Shown here in pieces: positions 6,550-15,660 of a stretch of 64,000 nt of DNA. Origin of the DNA: UBA2421 sp002343075 (GTDB taxonomy: Bacteria; Planctomycetota; Phycisphaerae; Tepidisphaerales; Tepidisphaeraceae); the NCBI GenBank assembly GCA_937982565.1, contig CALJLN010000025.1, positions 1 to 64,000 of the forward strand, written 5' to 3'. The notes under the pieces are model-generated. The model worked only from the letters and a program-made list of their open reading frames with translations, was not told the DNA's origin and did not search any database. Made by a program: the position numbers and the translations under genes. Each line of letters opens with the position of its first letter. Position 1 is the first letter of the stretch.

Positions 6550-8604
6550 ATGACCGTTATGCACACCATCGCCGCACTGCCCCCGATGATCGACCGCTAT
6601 CTCGAGTGGTGGATCGCGGGGACGATCATCATCGTCGGCCTGCTCGTCTACGGGCTGCGCGATGTCGCTGTCTTCAGCCTTTCGCGCGTCTGGGCCATTT
6701 CCAGCGTCTGCTTTGCCGAATCGATCCGCAAGCGGGTGCTTTGGATCACGCCCCTGGCCATCATCGGTATCGTGCTTGTCTCACAGTTTCAGAGGCCGAT
6801 CGATGAAGCCGACGCCGTGCGGCAGATGTTAAAGGTCTCACTCTTTGCAACAGGCCTGATCGTCACCATCACCGCTGTCATATTGGCTTGCACCAATCTG
6901 CCCAAGGAGATTGAAAACCGGGTGATTTTCACGATCGTCACCAAGCCCACCACGCGGCTTGAGATTGTCGCTGGAAAAGTGCTGGGCTTCGCGCGCGTGT
7001 CAGCGGCGATACTGATCATCATGGGGCTGTTCACCTTCGGATTTCTCTATTTCAATTCGTTCAGCCTGCAGCGGGGGATTACCGAGCGGCTGCAAACGAT
7101 GGATGCAAGCTCCGCTTCGCGCCCGACCCTGGAATATTACCGCGATAACGGCCTGCTCACCGCCCGCGGGCTGGCTTCCCCGGTGAGCCTGCAGGTGCTG
7201 GCGCGGGAGGCAGTGGACGATAGCGAACGCTGGTTCCTCGGCGGCGAGGGGGATGTGTTGGTTCCGTTCGATATCCCGGCAGAGCTGCTCGTTCCCCCCG
7301 GCGACGCATCCGCCCCACCGCTTTCGGCGGGCCTGGCGATTATTGTCAACACCGGCTTTGACGGCAGAGTGGCCCCCCGCCGGGGCTTGCCAGATTCAAC
7401 TCTGCCCCCGACGATCGCCGCACCGCAGCCGGCGCGCGGCAATACTGTGTCGGAAGCCAAGGTAGACGTCTCCCTCCTCGATTCCATGCAGACCACGATC
7501 GTCGCCTCCACCGCCTTGACGGCGGCGCAGTCGTCGCTTACCGACCCGACAGGACAGGAACCCGGCCAGTGGTTTCTCCCCCCGCAGGCTGCGCCCAATA
7601 TTGAAAACATGCGGCAGTTTTACGTCGCCATCGTCGGTTTGAATGACGGCGTTGAAATGTCGCTGAAATCAGGCTCGGTCAAGCTCCTCGTGCCCCCCGC
7701 CACCCCGAACGCCCAGCCGCGCATCATTGAGCCGGCGGCACCCCTCAGCCGTTGGGTGTTTCGCGGACGATATGGCCGAACCGGCTTCCAGGTTCGCGGC
7801 GGCGACGCGCAGAAAAGCCCGACGCATGTCGGCACCTTCAGCTTCCGCGACGCCGCACCCCCGTCATCGTCTGGGATGATTCCTTTCGAGTTTCGCGCCG
7901 ATATTGAGCGATCCGGTTCCGATGATGCCGATGAAGCGCCGACAAAGCTCAGTGTGGTCGTCCGCAACAACCAATCCGGCCGGCAAAGCGAGCCGATTAC
8001 CACACTCATCGAGAGCAATCGGCCCATCTTCTTCAAGGTGCCCGGCGAGTTTCTGGCCAGCGGTGACTATGACGTGTTCGTCCGCTGTGTCACGCAGGGG
8101 CATTACATCAGCGTGTCGCGCGCTTCGTTGTCGGTGGTGAGAAGCAGCGAGAGCTTTGTGTTTAATCTGAGCAAGAGCCTGCTGGTGATGTGGCTGATGG
8201 CGATTCTGGTGATCAGCACCGCCATTTTTGCCTCGACATTCCTCTCGTGGCCGATCGCAATCGTGCTCACACTCGTGATGCTGCTGGGCCGCTGGGGTGT
8301 TGTGCAGCTTGGCGACGCATTGCAACCGGGCATCGGTAATCAAGTGGCAACCGATCTGGGCTTTCAACGCCCCGAGGTGACAGTGACTGCCAGCAAAGTC
8401 GTTGAGGCACTGGCGAAGTTCCTCACCGTCTCGGCGAAGGTCCTGCCAGACATCTCGCAGTTCGCCTCGATCGAAGATTTGGAACGTGGCGTCGCGGTGC
8501 CCGCCGTCAAGGTCCGCGACTCGCTGCTGGTGCTGCTCACCTTCGCAGTGCCGCTGTCGGTGCTTTCTTATGTCATCCTCCGCAATAAGGAGGTCGCCCC
8601 ATGA
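6550..8604 (+). CDS. ABC-2-type permease with a large periplasmic insert
   Basis: 684 residues from ATG 6550, which has GGAG about 12 bases upstream. N-terminal helices (IAGTIIIVGLLVYGL, WITPLAIIGIVLVSQF, VSLFATGLIVTITAVILA, AAILIIMGLFTFGFLYF) are followed by an extracytoplasmic region of roughly 390 residues, then C-terminal helices (LLVMWLMAILVISTAIFAS, LLVLLTFAVPLSVLSYVIL). The segment NRVIFTIVTKPTTRLEIVAGKVLG is characteristic of ABC-2 permeases in Planctomycetes. Its stop overlaps the next start by four bases (ATGA), so the following gene is translationally coupled and probably part of the same complex. Confidence 0.8.
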   Translation: MTVMHTIAALPPMIDRYLEWWIAGTIIIVGLLVYGLRDVAVFSLSRVWAISSVCFAESIRKRVLWITPLAIIGIVLVSQFQRPIDEADAVRQMLKVSLFATGLIVTITAVILACTNLPKEIENRVIFTIVTKPTTRLEIVAGKVLGFARVSAAILIIMGLFTFGFLYFNSFSLQRGITERLQTMDASSASRPTLEYYRDNGLLTARGLASPVSLQVLAREAVDDSERWFLGGEGDVLVPFDIPAELLVPPGDASAPPLSAGLAIIVNTGFDGRVAPRRGLPDSTLPPTIAAPQPARGNTVSEAKVDVSLLDSMQTTIVASTALTAAQSSLTDPTGQEPGQWFLPPQAAPNIENMRQFYVAIVGLNDGVEMSLKSGSVKLLVPPATPNAQPRIIEPAAPLSRWVFRGRYGRTGFQVRGGDAQKSPTHVGTFSFRDAAPPSSSGMIPFEFRADIERSGSDDADEAPTKLSVVVRNNQSGRQSEPITTLIESNRPIFFKVPGEFLASGDYDVFVRCVTQGHYISVSRASLSVVRSSESFVFNLSKSLLVMWLMAILVISTAIFASTFLSWPIAIVLTLVMLLGRWGVVQLGDALQPGIGNQVATDLGFQRPEVTVTASKVVEALAKFLTVSAKVLPDISQFASIEDLERGVAVPAVKVRDSLLVLLTFAVPLSVLSYVILRNKEVAP

Positions 8605-10151
8605 ACAGGCTTTCGCGCAATCATTCCATTCGTGCCCGGTCAGGCCGCACGGGCATTGTGGTCGTGCTGGTTCTTGCGATCATCGCATCGGTCTTCACGC
8701 GTCACCTCGCGCTGGCCCAGCGGAAGCAAAACGTGGTGCTGGGGACCTCGGGCACATCGCTTTCTAGCATGAATAGCTACGCCATCGCCCTCCTCCTCGG
8801 CGGCCTGCGCGGACCGCTGGTGATGTTCCTCTGGCCCAGCAGTGAGATGCAGAAGAGCGAGCGCAATCTCGAAGACTTTGACACCAAGATCGAATGGATT
8901 CGCCTGCTGCAGGCTGAGTTTGACAGCGTGCACATTTTCCAGATCTGGAACAAGGCCTACAACATCAGCGTGCAGATGGCGAATATCGGAAACAAATATT
9001 CCACCATCCTCGACGCGCTGGATTACGCCCACAAAGTCGACCGCGAGCGCCCCAACAACATCAACATCATCGCTGCGATCGCTGGTATCTATTTCGATAA
9101 GCTCGGCAACTCCCAGGAGAAGGATTACTACAAGCGACGTATCCGCGCGGAGTCGCTGCCGCATGAATCGCGGCAGAAAGCCCGCCAGGACGAGGCTGGA
9201 TGGCGACGCATCGAGCTTGATCCGATTTTAGACGCAAACGGCAACGTGCTGCCGGAATATCTCAAGCCCGGCACAGTCACGCTCACCGACGACGAGCGCA
9301 AGCTAACCTACGACGGCAGCGAACTGCAGTATCTCAAGGAGTTTGAGCCATTCCCCGACGGGCTTTCACCTTTCGCGCTGGCTTACAACTACTATGTTCG
9401 GTCCAGCGTCTTGCAGGAAGTCGGGTCGCAAACGCATTCCCAGCTGAGCGACCTGGTTATCGACTCCCGCCCGGCGCTGTCGCTCAAAAACTGGGTGGAA
9501 GATGAGTTGCAGTTCGGCCGCGTCAATGAAATCACGGCCGCGGGCAAGCCTATCCCGGCGGAGCGCGAATATATGGAGGATGCGACGATCGACCTCACGG
9601 CCGATTACTCATTTTCCGATGACAAGCTCGAGTCGGTGCGCAAAGCCATCCGCGCCTACGACCGCGCCGCCAGCGTTGCCATTGCCGCTGACACGGCTTA
9701 CGAAGTCCACACCAAGCGTTACACCACTAACCTGTTGCTTTACCGCGAACACCGTGAATCGGTGCTGGCCCACGGCTCTCTCGCCGCCGCCGACGCGGAA
9801 TATCTTCGGGCGTTGATCGAGCCAGATGCTGCAAAGAAGAAGCAAATGCTCGAATCGGCTGCCCTGAAGTATGAGAAGGCACTGGATCTGCAGTCGATCG
9901 TTCTGATGCGCTTCAACCTCCCGCCGGACCGAACCGATAACCCCGATCGCCCGGAAGGCCCCCCGCTCTACCCCCCGGGCACCAATCGAGAGAATCTGGA
10001 ACAACTCACCCGGGCTCAGCGGGCGGTGATTGTGACCAACATGATGCGGGCCCTCGAAGCGGGCCTTTACACCGATACGATCGACGACGCCGGCGTGTGG
10101 CTTCGCGCCATTAACCGCATCGTGCCTCGGCTTCGCACGCTGGGTCGGTAG
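8601..10151 (+). CDS. membrane-anchored helical-repeat protein coupled to the ABC exporter
   Basis: 516 residues. One N-terminal transmembrane anchor (GIVVVLVLAIIASVFTRHLALA) is followed by a mainly helical periplasmic region; the segments around FQIWNKAYNISVQMANIGN, ALDYAHKVDRERPNNINIIAAIAGIYFDKLG and KKKQMLESAALKYEKALDL look TPR-like. It starts inside the stop of the permease gene, so translational coupling suggests a third component of the exporter. No enzymatic motif is visible. The name is based on topology and context only. Confidence 0.7.
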   Translation: MNRLSRNHSIRARSGRTGIVVVLVLAIIASVFTRHLALAQRKQNVVLGTSGTSLSSMNSYAIALLLGGLRGPLVMFLWPSSEMQKSERNLEDFDTKIEWIRLLQAEFDSVHIFQIWNKAYNISVQMANIGNKYSTILDALDYAHKVDRERPNNINIIAAIAGIYFDKLGNSQEKDYYKRRIRAESLPHESRQKARQDEAGWRRIELDPILDANGNVLPEYLKPGTVTLTDDERKLTYDGSELQYLKEFEPFPDGLSPFALAYNYYVRSSVLQEVGSQTHSQLSDLVIDSRPALSLKNWVEDELQFGRVNEITAAGKPIPAEREYMEDATIDLTADYSFSDDKLESVRKAIRAYDRAASVAIAADTAYEVHTKRYTTNLLLYREHRESVLAHGSLAAADAEYLRALIEPDAAKKKQMLESAALKYEKALDLQSIVLMRFNLPPDRTDNPDRPEGPPLYPPGTNRENLEQLTRAQRAVIVTNMMRALEAGLYTDTIDDAGVWLRAINRIVPRLRTLGR

Positions 10152-10333
10152 TTTTTTAAGCCCATTAACCCCTGAAAGACCGCACCATCGCCGCCAAACC
10201 TGCAAAATCTCGCAAGACGACGGCCTCAAAGCCGGCCCGCGCCCCCAAGGCGAAACCGCCCGGCCAGTCACCGTCCAAGCCTCGCTCGAAGACAGCGTCT
10301 CAGCCGACGGAAAGCCCGGCGCGCCGCTTCGCA

Positions 10334-10684
10334 ATGGCCGCCGCCCGGCTCGCCGCCGACACGCGCTGCCATCATGTAACGGTGCTCGATGTCAGTGCTG
10401 TTTCTCCCCTGGCCGATTTCTTCGTCATCGCCACCGGCACCAGCGGCCGGCAGATGCGCACCGTCGCCGACGACTTAAAGCAGCTCGGCAAAGAATCCGG
10501 CTACACCCACCCCCGAATGGACGGCTACGACTCGGCCAGTTGGGTCCTGGTCGATTTTGTCGACGTCGTCGTCCACCTTTTCACCGAAGACGCCCGGCAA
10601 TATTACGACTTAGACAACCTCTGGGGCGATGCGCCCCGCACCGATCTATCCTCCAACCCATCCGGCGCCGCCGATCCGGCGTAA
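10334..10684 (+). CDS. rsfS: ribosomal silencing factor RsfS (Iojap family)
   Basis: From ATG 10334 the protein has 116 residues and contains the RsfS core: AARLAADTRCHHVTVLDVSAVSPLADFFVIATGTSGRQMRTVADDL, then YDSASWVLVDFVDVVVHLF and YYDLDNLWGDA. RsfS binds uL14 on the 50S subunit and blocks subunit joining in starvation. The reading frame is open upstream to a TAA at 10166 and encodes a Lys/Ala/Pro-rich stretch joined to the family's usual first residues (ARRFA), so translation may begin at the CTG at 10172, adding 54 residues. hemL follows after 11 bases. Confidence 0.85.
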   Translation: MAAARLAADTRCHHVTVLDVSAVSPLADFFVIATGTSGRQMRTVADDLKQLGKESGYTHPRMDGYDSASWVLVDFVDVVVHLFTEDARQYYDLDNLWGDAPRTDLSSNPSGAADPA

Positions 10685-10695
10685 CCGGCACCGCC

Positions 10696-12012
10696 ATGCC
10701 CGCCGACGATCCAGCGCCATCCCCCTCGCAATCTGATAAGGCGTTCGATCGCTCCCAGCGCGTCATGCCTGGTGGAGTCAGCTCGCCGGTGCGTTCGTTT
10801 AAGGCTGTCGGCGGCACCCCGCGGTTCATTGCGTCGGCTCGCGGCGCGGTTCTTAACGATATCGACCACAATGCGATAATCGATTATGTCGGCAGCTACG
10901 GCCCGATGATTGTCGGACACGCACACCCGGCGGTGGTGGCCGCTGTTGCCGATGCGCTGGCGCGAGGATCGTGCTATGGCGCGCCCACTACGCTCGAAAC
11001 TGATCTTGCCGAGTTGATTCTCTCGGCCCTGCCGGGCATGGAGATGCTCCGGTTCGTCAATAGCGGCACCGAGGCGGCGATGAGCGCCATCCGGCTCGCC
11101 CGCGCGGCCACCGGACGCGATATCGTCATCAAATGCGTCGGCGGATATCACGGGCATGTCGACGGTCTGCTTGTGAACGCCGGGTCGGGGGCGCTGACAC
11201 TCGGCACGCCGAGCAGCCCGGGCATTCCCCGCGCCGCCACCGCCGCCACGCTGAGCGTTGAATACAACGATCTCGAAGCCGCCCGAACGGCATTCGAGCA
11301 GAATGCGGGGAAAATCGCATGTTTCGCGGTCGAACCCGTCGCGGGCAACATGGGCCTCGTACCGCCCGAGCCGGGTTATCTGCAGGGGTTGCGGCAACTC
11401 TGTACAAAGCATGGCGCGCTGCTTCTTTTTGATGAGGTGATGACTGGATTTCGTGTGGCGTGGGGCGGCGCGCAGACGCGTTACGGCGTGCAGCCGGACA
11501 TCACCTGCCTGGGAAAGATCATCGGCGGCGGGATGCCAGTTGGCGCGTATGCGGCGCCCGCACACCTGATGCGCCAAGTCAGCCCCGCTGGGCCGGTCTA
11601 TCAGGCAGGCACGCTCAGCGGTAATCCCATCAGCATGACTGCGGGGCTGGCGACGCTCCAACTACTCCAGAAGCCAGGTGCGTACGAGCAATTGGAATCC
11701 AGCTCGCTCCGGCTGGAAGCAGGATTGCGCGCCGCCGCCGCCGAGTCGGGCACCCCGATCTGCGTCAATCGCGTTGGATCAATGATCTGCCCATTCTTCA
11801 CCGCCCGCGTCGGTGATAGGGTGAAAAGCTACACGCAGGCCGCTGCGTGCGACACGATGCGCTTCTCGCGTTTCTTCCACGCCCTGCTGGCGGGTGGGGT
11901 CAACATCCCGCCGAGCCAGTTTGAGTCGTGGTTTGTGAGTCTTGCGCACGACAACGACACGATCGACCGCACGATCACCGCGGCGCGATTGGCGTTTGCG
12001 GCTGCGCGTTAA
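10696..12012 (+). CDS. hemL: glutamate-1-semialdehyde 2,1-aminomutase
   Basis: 438 residues, normal for HemL, a PLP enzyme that converts glutamate-1-semialdehyde to 5-aminolevulinate in the C5 pathway of tetrapyrrole synthesis. Visible family blocks are DRSQRVMPGGVSSPVRSFKAVGGTP at the N-terminus, VNSGTEAAMSAIRLARAATGR, GGYHGHVDGLLV, LLFDEVMTGFRVAWGG and CLGKIIGGGMPVGAYAA, where the Lys forms the Schiff base with PLP. YQAGTLSGNPISMTAGLATL is also typical. It is 11 bases from rsfS and probably co-transcribed with it. Confidence 0.93.
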   Translation: MPADDPAPSPSQSDKAFDRSQRVMPGGVSSPVRSFKAVGGTPRFIASARGAVLNDIDHNAIIDYVGSYGPMIVGHAHPAVVAAVADALARGSCYGAPTTLETDLAELILSALPGMEMLRFVNSGTEAAMSAIRLARAATGRDIVIKCVGGYHGHVDGLLVNAGSGALTLGTPSSPGIPRAATAATLSVEYNDLEAARTAFEQNAGKIACFAVEPVAGNMGLVPPEPGYLQGLRQLCTKHGALLLFDEVMTGFRVAWGGAQTRYGVQPDITCLGKIIGGGMPVGAYAAPAHLMRQVSPAGPVYQAGTLSGNPISMTAGLATLQLLQKPGAYEQLESSSLRLEAGLRAAAAESGTPICVNRVGSMICPFFTARVGDRVKSYTQAAACDTMRFSRFFHALLAGGVNIPPSQFESWFVSLAHDNDTIDRTITAARLAFAAAR

Positions 12013-12061
12013 AATCTTGTCACCGGAGATTCGCCCGCATTCAGGCGTTAATGGCATGATG

Positions 12062-12646
12062 CTAATGAAAAGCCTTGCAGATCGCGTCAATCGTCTCGCG
12101 GTCGGCATCGGTTGCTTTTTCATAACTATCTGGATCGAGGTACATCGCGCGGTTATCGATGTTTGCTTTCACCAATGCTTCAAACCCCGCTGCGTCGGTC
12201 ACGCCGGCTTTGTTTACAAAATCGGCATTGATTGCGTGGATGGTGACGGCATCGTTGGCATACTCGTATTGAAACGCGAGATAAGGCTGCTCGGACGCTT
12301 CGCTGAGCACTTTCATGCAGGCGAATGACTTGCCGGCGACCTCGGTCACCCACATTTTGCAGACGGCAAGCCCGCCCCGCTCCCACCCGCCGTTACCATC
12401 GGGGCGCGCTTCATACTGCATGACGAGGTAGGCCCGTTGATCGAACGGCTGGGCGCGCCAGATGGTGACCGCCCCATCATTCGCCCGCTTAAACCAGTCG
12501 CCAACGAGCGCAGTGTCGATGGTGGCCTTCTCCGGATCGCCCAGCGGGAACTTCAGACACCCCGCAAGCACCCCGGCAAGGATCACCACAAAACCAACCA
12601 CGATGCTCCGTCGAAAGATGGAACGCTTCTGAACGGTCGTAATCAT
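12062..12646 (-). CDS. putative lipoprotein of unknown function
   Basis: 194 residues. The N-terminus (SIVVGFVVILAGVLAGC) is a type II signal peptide with lipobox LAGC, so Cys30 should be lipidated after export. The mature domain begins LKFPLGDPEKATIDTALVGDWF and contains YLAFQYEYANDAVTIHAIN; the GDW segment and beta-rich look resemble lipocalin-like small lipoproteins, but no family is certain. It is transcribed divergently from the SH3-domain gene and convergently with hemL. Confidence 0.7.
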   Translation of the reverse strand: MITTVQKRSIFRRSIVVGFVVILAGVLAGCLKFPLGDPEKATIDTALVGDWFKRANDGAVTIWRAQPFDQRAYLVMQYEARPDGNGGWERGGLAVCKMWVTEVAGKSFACMKVLSEASEQPYLAFQYEYANDAVTIHAINADFVNKAGVTDAAGFEALVKANIDNRAMYLDPDSYEKATDADRETIDAICKAFH

Positions 12647-12736
12647 TGAGGCCTCCGTTGAGTGAGAAGTATTGTTTGTGCATGCTAACTTTGCATGTGT
12701 CGCGTGTCAAGCTCAAAAAAACGTACGCGCGCAATC

Positions 12737-12764
12737 TTGCAATTCGATCGTGTCATTGTATTTT
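12737..12764 (+). promoter_or_regulatory. candidate promoter of the SH3-domain gene
   Basis: TTGCAA (12737-12742) and TATTTT (12759-12764) are separated by 16 bases, 81 bases upstream of the ATG at 12845. The divergent intergenic region also holds GCATG-N8-GCATG near 12680. Consensus similarity only. Confidence 0.35.
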
Positions 12765-12844
12765 CTCCAGCAATCAAGACGCATGAAGCGTCGTCCGGCC
12801 TGCATTTTACTAAACCAATTGGCCGGAATGCACAGGAGGTGCTC

Positions 12845-14374
12845 ATGTCTAAGCGGTTCATCTCGGCTTCAGTTATTCTTTCGGCAACCCTGGCAGTTGT
12901 TCCGTTGTTGCAGGCGGCACCATCGGTCGATTCGATCACCGACGCTGCAGCGGGAACGGAAATCGAAAATTCCAAGTTCCAGTTTGAAGGCGAAGTCAAC
13001 GGCAATGCGGTCTACGTTCGCTCCGGCCCGAGCGACAGCGACTATGCCACCACCAAACTTGACAAGGGCGCGAAGGTCACGGTCGTCGGCATCAAGTTTG
13101 ACTGGCTGAAGGTGCTCCCGCCGGAGGGAAGCTTTTGCTACGTCGCCAAGGCATATGTGGAGAAGCGCGGCGATGGCACCGTCGGGCGCGTGACCAACAC
13201 CCTGAACGTGCGTGTAGGCTCGGCGTTGCTGCCGATGAAGACGAAAGTCGCCACAAAACTTGAACCGAATCAGGACGTGACGATCCTGGGCGAGCAGGAT
13301 GAGTACTTCAAGATCAAGCCGCCGTCGGGCGTGTTCTTCTATGTGAACAAGCAGTTTGTCGATCCGGTCCGCCGGGTAGATGTGCCGGGTATCTCGACGA
13401 GTGAAGGTGAAGTGGCCGGCGCGACTGGCGCCGACGCACCGGCAGCGGGCGGAGCGACCGTTGCCACCGCCGAACCGACCCCAGAGCAAACCATCGCCGC
13501 AGCCGACGTTGCGCCGTCGCAACCGCCTGTTGAAGCTCAGCCGGCGCAGACGGGCATTTCGTCGGTAGCCCAGAACACCCCCGAAAGCACCGGGCCGGCG
13601 AGCCAACCACCGTCCGACACGCCCGCCAACAGCGGCGCTGCGCTCACCGACGCCGCGCCGGCAACCGATGCGCCCGCCGGCCAGCCCGCCGCGGCCGAGT
13701 ACGCTGCGGCTCCCACCACGCAACCAAATGAGATCCTCGTGTCGGCGGACATTCGTTTTGACCAGCTCGAAGCAAGACTGAAGGAAGCTGCGAGGTTGCC
13801 AATCGAGCAGCAGCCGGTGCCCGAGTTGCTCGCCGGTTATCAGCAACTGGCCTCAGATTCGTCGCTGACCAACTCACTTCGTACCATCGCCGAGAGCCGG
13901 GCAGCGACACTGAAGATCCATAACGAAAATTATGAACTCGCGCTGTCGCACCAGCGAGCACTGAAGGATCGCGAAGCAGCAGCTCAGGCGAAGAAGGCTG
14001 AGAGTGAAGAGCTAATGGAGCGGCTGAAGACCACCGGCCTGGTGTTCTACTCCGCGCTGGGCACGATTCGGCCGAGCACGCTGCAGGGTGCCGACCAGAC
14101 GCTTTACCGCCTGACTGACCCGATCAGCGGGCGCACGGTGATCTATCTCAAGAGCAATGACCCGAGCCTGGCGCGGATGAACGGCCTGTTTGTTGGAATC
14201 CAGGGAGAGATTCAAGATGACGCGCAGATGAAGCTTCGGTTCATCTCGCCGACTGAAATCACACCGGTTGACCAGCGTGCGGTGCATCGGACCGCAACCG
14301 CGCGCATCGTCCCGCCGAGCCTCATGCCCGGCGGCGCGCTCGCGGGGAGCAGCACTGAAGAAGTGGGCCGGTAG
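12845..14374 (+). CDS. exported protein with two SH3b-like domains
   Basis: 509 residues from ATG 12845, preceded by AGGAGG, which decides this start over the longer frame. There is a signal peptide (ISASVILSATLAVVPLLQAAPS), then two bacterial SH3 modules: residues about 40-105 (GNAVYVRSGPSDSDYATTKLDKGAKVTVVG) and 112-178 (TNTLNVRVGSALLPMKTKVATKLEPNQDVTILG). A long Ala/Pro/Thr-rich linker runs to about residue 300, followed by a helical coiled-coil-like region and a beta-rich end (TVIYLKSNDPSLARMNGLFVGIQGEI). SH3b domains usually bind peptidoglycan or protein ligands at the envelope. A strong terminator follows. Confidence 0.82.
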   Translation: MSKRFISASVILSATLAVVPLLQAAPSVDSITDAAAGTEIENSKFQFEGEVNGNAVYVRSGPSDSDYATTKLDKGAKVTVVGIKFDWLKVLPPEGSFCYVAKAYVEKRGDGTVGRVTNTLNVRVGSALLPMKTKVATKLEPNQDVTILGEQDEYFKIKPPSGVFFYVNKQFVDPVRRVDVPGISTSEGEVAGATGADAPAAGGATVATAEPTPEQTIAAADVAPSQPPVEAQPAQTGISSVAQNTPESTGPASQPPSDTPANSGAALTDAAPATDAPAGQPAAAEYAAAPTTQPNEILVSADIRFDQLEARLKEAARLPIEQQPVPELLAGYQQLASDSSLTNSLRTIAESRAATLKIHNENYELALSHQRALKDREAAAQAKKAESEELMERLKTTGLVFYSALGTIRPSTLQGADQTLYRLTDPISGRTVIYLKSNDPSLARMNGLFVGIQGEIQDDAQMKLRFISPTEITPVDQRAVHRTATARIVPPSLMPGGALAGSSTEEVGR

Positions 14375-14408
14375 TCATCCCGATTTGTTACCCCTCCCTC
14401 GACCTGTC

Positions 14409-14451
14409 CCGCTGTTGCCACGCTACCCCCGCGGCAACAGCGGTTTTTTTT
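14409..14451 (+). terminator. Rho-independent terminator after the SH3-domain gene
   Basis: CCGCTGTTGCC (14409-14419) and GGCAACAGCGG (14433-14443) form a perfect 11-bp stem followed by eight T. It lies 35 bases after the stop codon. Confidence 0.9.
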
Positions 14452-14578
14452 GCGCACAACGGACGCTGATGCGGCGTTTATGGGGCAAATCAGCGGGTTC
14501 TCTTAGATTTCGGACGTCGGGGGTTCTCGGATTTTGTCAAAATCGAGTTTGTGGTGCGTCGATACAATTGTTATCGCG

Positions 14579-14860
14579 ATGACACCGTTGACCCCCATCA
14601 CCACCGCGGCTCTCGGCACCCCTGCCGCCGAACGCGCCGCCGCCGCCGAGAAGGCTTCTCAGCTCAAGCGAATCGAACGTAACCGCAAGGGAGTCCGCAC
14701 CGCCGACACGTTCGAGCGCGCCGTCGAGTCGCCCGATGAGCTTGAACCCATCGCCGACCAACACCACAAACAACAGCGTCAGCAGTCGCAATCCAGAAAG
14801 ACATCTGGCAGCGGCTCAGACAGCGACGCTGAACCTCCCCACCTCGACGTGCGCGCGTGA
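14579..14860 (+). CDS. small hypothetical protein
   Basis: 93 residues: an Ala-rich helical N-terminus (PAAERAAAAEKASQLKRIERNRKG), VRTADTFERAVESPDELEPI, and a Gln/Ser/Asp-rich tail. It is hydrophilic with no signal peptide. The composition matches small conserved hypothetical proteins of Phycisphaerae rather than a random frame, but no function is known. ATG 14579 is the first plausible start; the ribosome-binding site is weak. Confidence 0.5.
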   Translation: MTPLTPITTAALGTPAAERAAAAEKASQLKRIERNRKGVRTADTFERAVESPDELEPIADQHHKQQRQQSQSRKTSGSGSDSDAEPPHLDVRA

Positions 14861-14926
14861 CGATCGGCCTGGCGCGGTCCATTCGCGCCGCTCGTTCGCC
14901 CTGCCATCTCGATATCTGAGTGAAAG

Positions 14927-14974
14927 CAGATCGGAGCGACCGACAGCGGCTTCGCCGTCGGTCGCTCCGATCTG
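14927..14974. repeat. long perfect hairpin (18-bp stem) in an intergenic region
   Basis: CAGATCGGAGCGACCGAC (14927-14944) is the exact reverse complement of 14957-14974, with a 12-base loop (AGCGGCTTCGCC). There is no adjacent T-run. It lies between two convergent genes and may act as a bidirectional transcription or mRNA-stabilising hairpin. The rest of 14861-15097 shows nothing else I can support. Confidence 0.6.
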
Positions 14975-15097
14975 GTCGTCTTGCGCATCCTGTAAAGCCT
15001 GCGCAGCGACGGCATTCTCTTGGGAATGCCCGTCACCCGCCAAAGCTTGATCCACAAGCCAAGTCGCGCCGAATGAACCGCCGTATAAACCGTCAAA

Positions 15098-15436
15098 TCA
15101 ACGACGGCCCGGCTGCATCGGAATCTCGCCAAACTGCTGCTCGTATCGCTTGATGAGCTGTGTCATCGAAGCCAGCAATCGCTTGGCATTTGGGTAGCTC
15201 ATGATCACCCGATCGGTAATCTTAAAAAGCATCTGCCCGGCTGTGTTGGGGGGAAGCTGGCCGGGGTTGGGGTTGGGCATGTTAAAACCCAGATCCATCA
15301 CCACTTCTTCCGCAGTCTGGTGAAACCGATATGCGTTGGAATACGTCGTGCGGGTTTCTCGCTCATCCAGCAGCACCTGAATGCCCTGCTGAGGTTGACC
15401 TTCCGGAGCCGGTTGCGGTACGTCTTCGTCTGCCAT
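15098..15436 (-). CDS. DUF3467 domain protein
   Basis: 112 residues. The order of blocks (NAYRFHQTAEEVVMDLGFNMPNPN, then MLFKITDRVIMSYPNAKRLLASMTQLIKRYEQQFGEI) matches DUF3467, a family of about 100 residues of unknown function that is common in Planctomycetes and Bacteroidetes. The N-terminal 20 residues are Pro/Gln-rich and disordered. It is cytoplasmic with no motif that indicates catalysis, and convergent with the small hypothetical gene upstream. Confidence 0.8.
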   Translation of the reverse strand: MADEDVPQPAPEGQPQQGIQVLLDERETRTTYSNAYRFHQTAEEVVMDLGFNMPNPNPGQLPPNTAGQMLFKITDRVIMSYPNAKRLLASMTQLIKRYEQQFGEIPMQPGRR

Positions 15437-15660
15437 GTGATCCTTTCAATAAAAATGGCTTGGTATTGTGCGCGCGGGCGATCCAAATGACAATCTCTCA
15501 GGCCCGAAAATGAGAGATCGATCATTCTCTCTGTTTTTGCACCCGCACTGTCTTCCCCGGCAAACTGTACCCGCACCGCCTTTTGCCGTCGCGTCTGCTT
15601 TGCCTTTGGAATCGAACACAATGGGCGATCCCGGCCCTGTGCAGTAAACTCCGTTACGCA

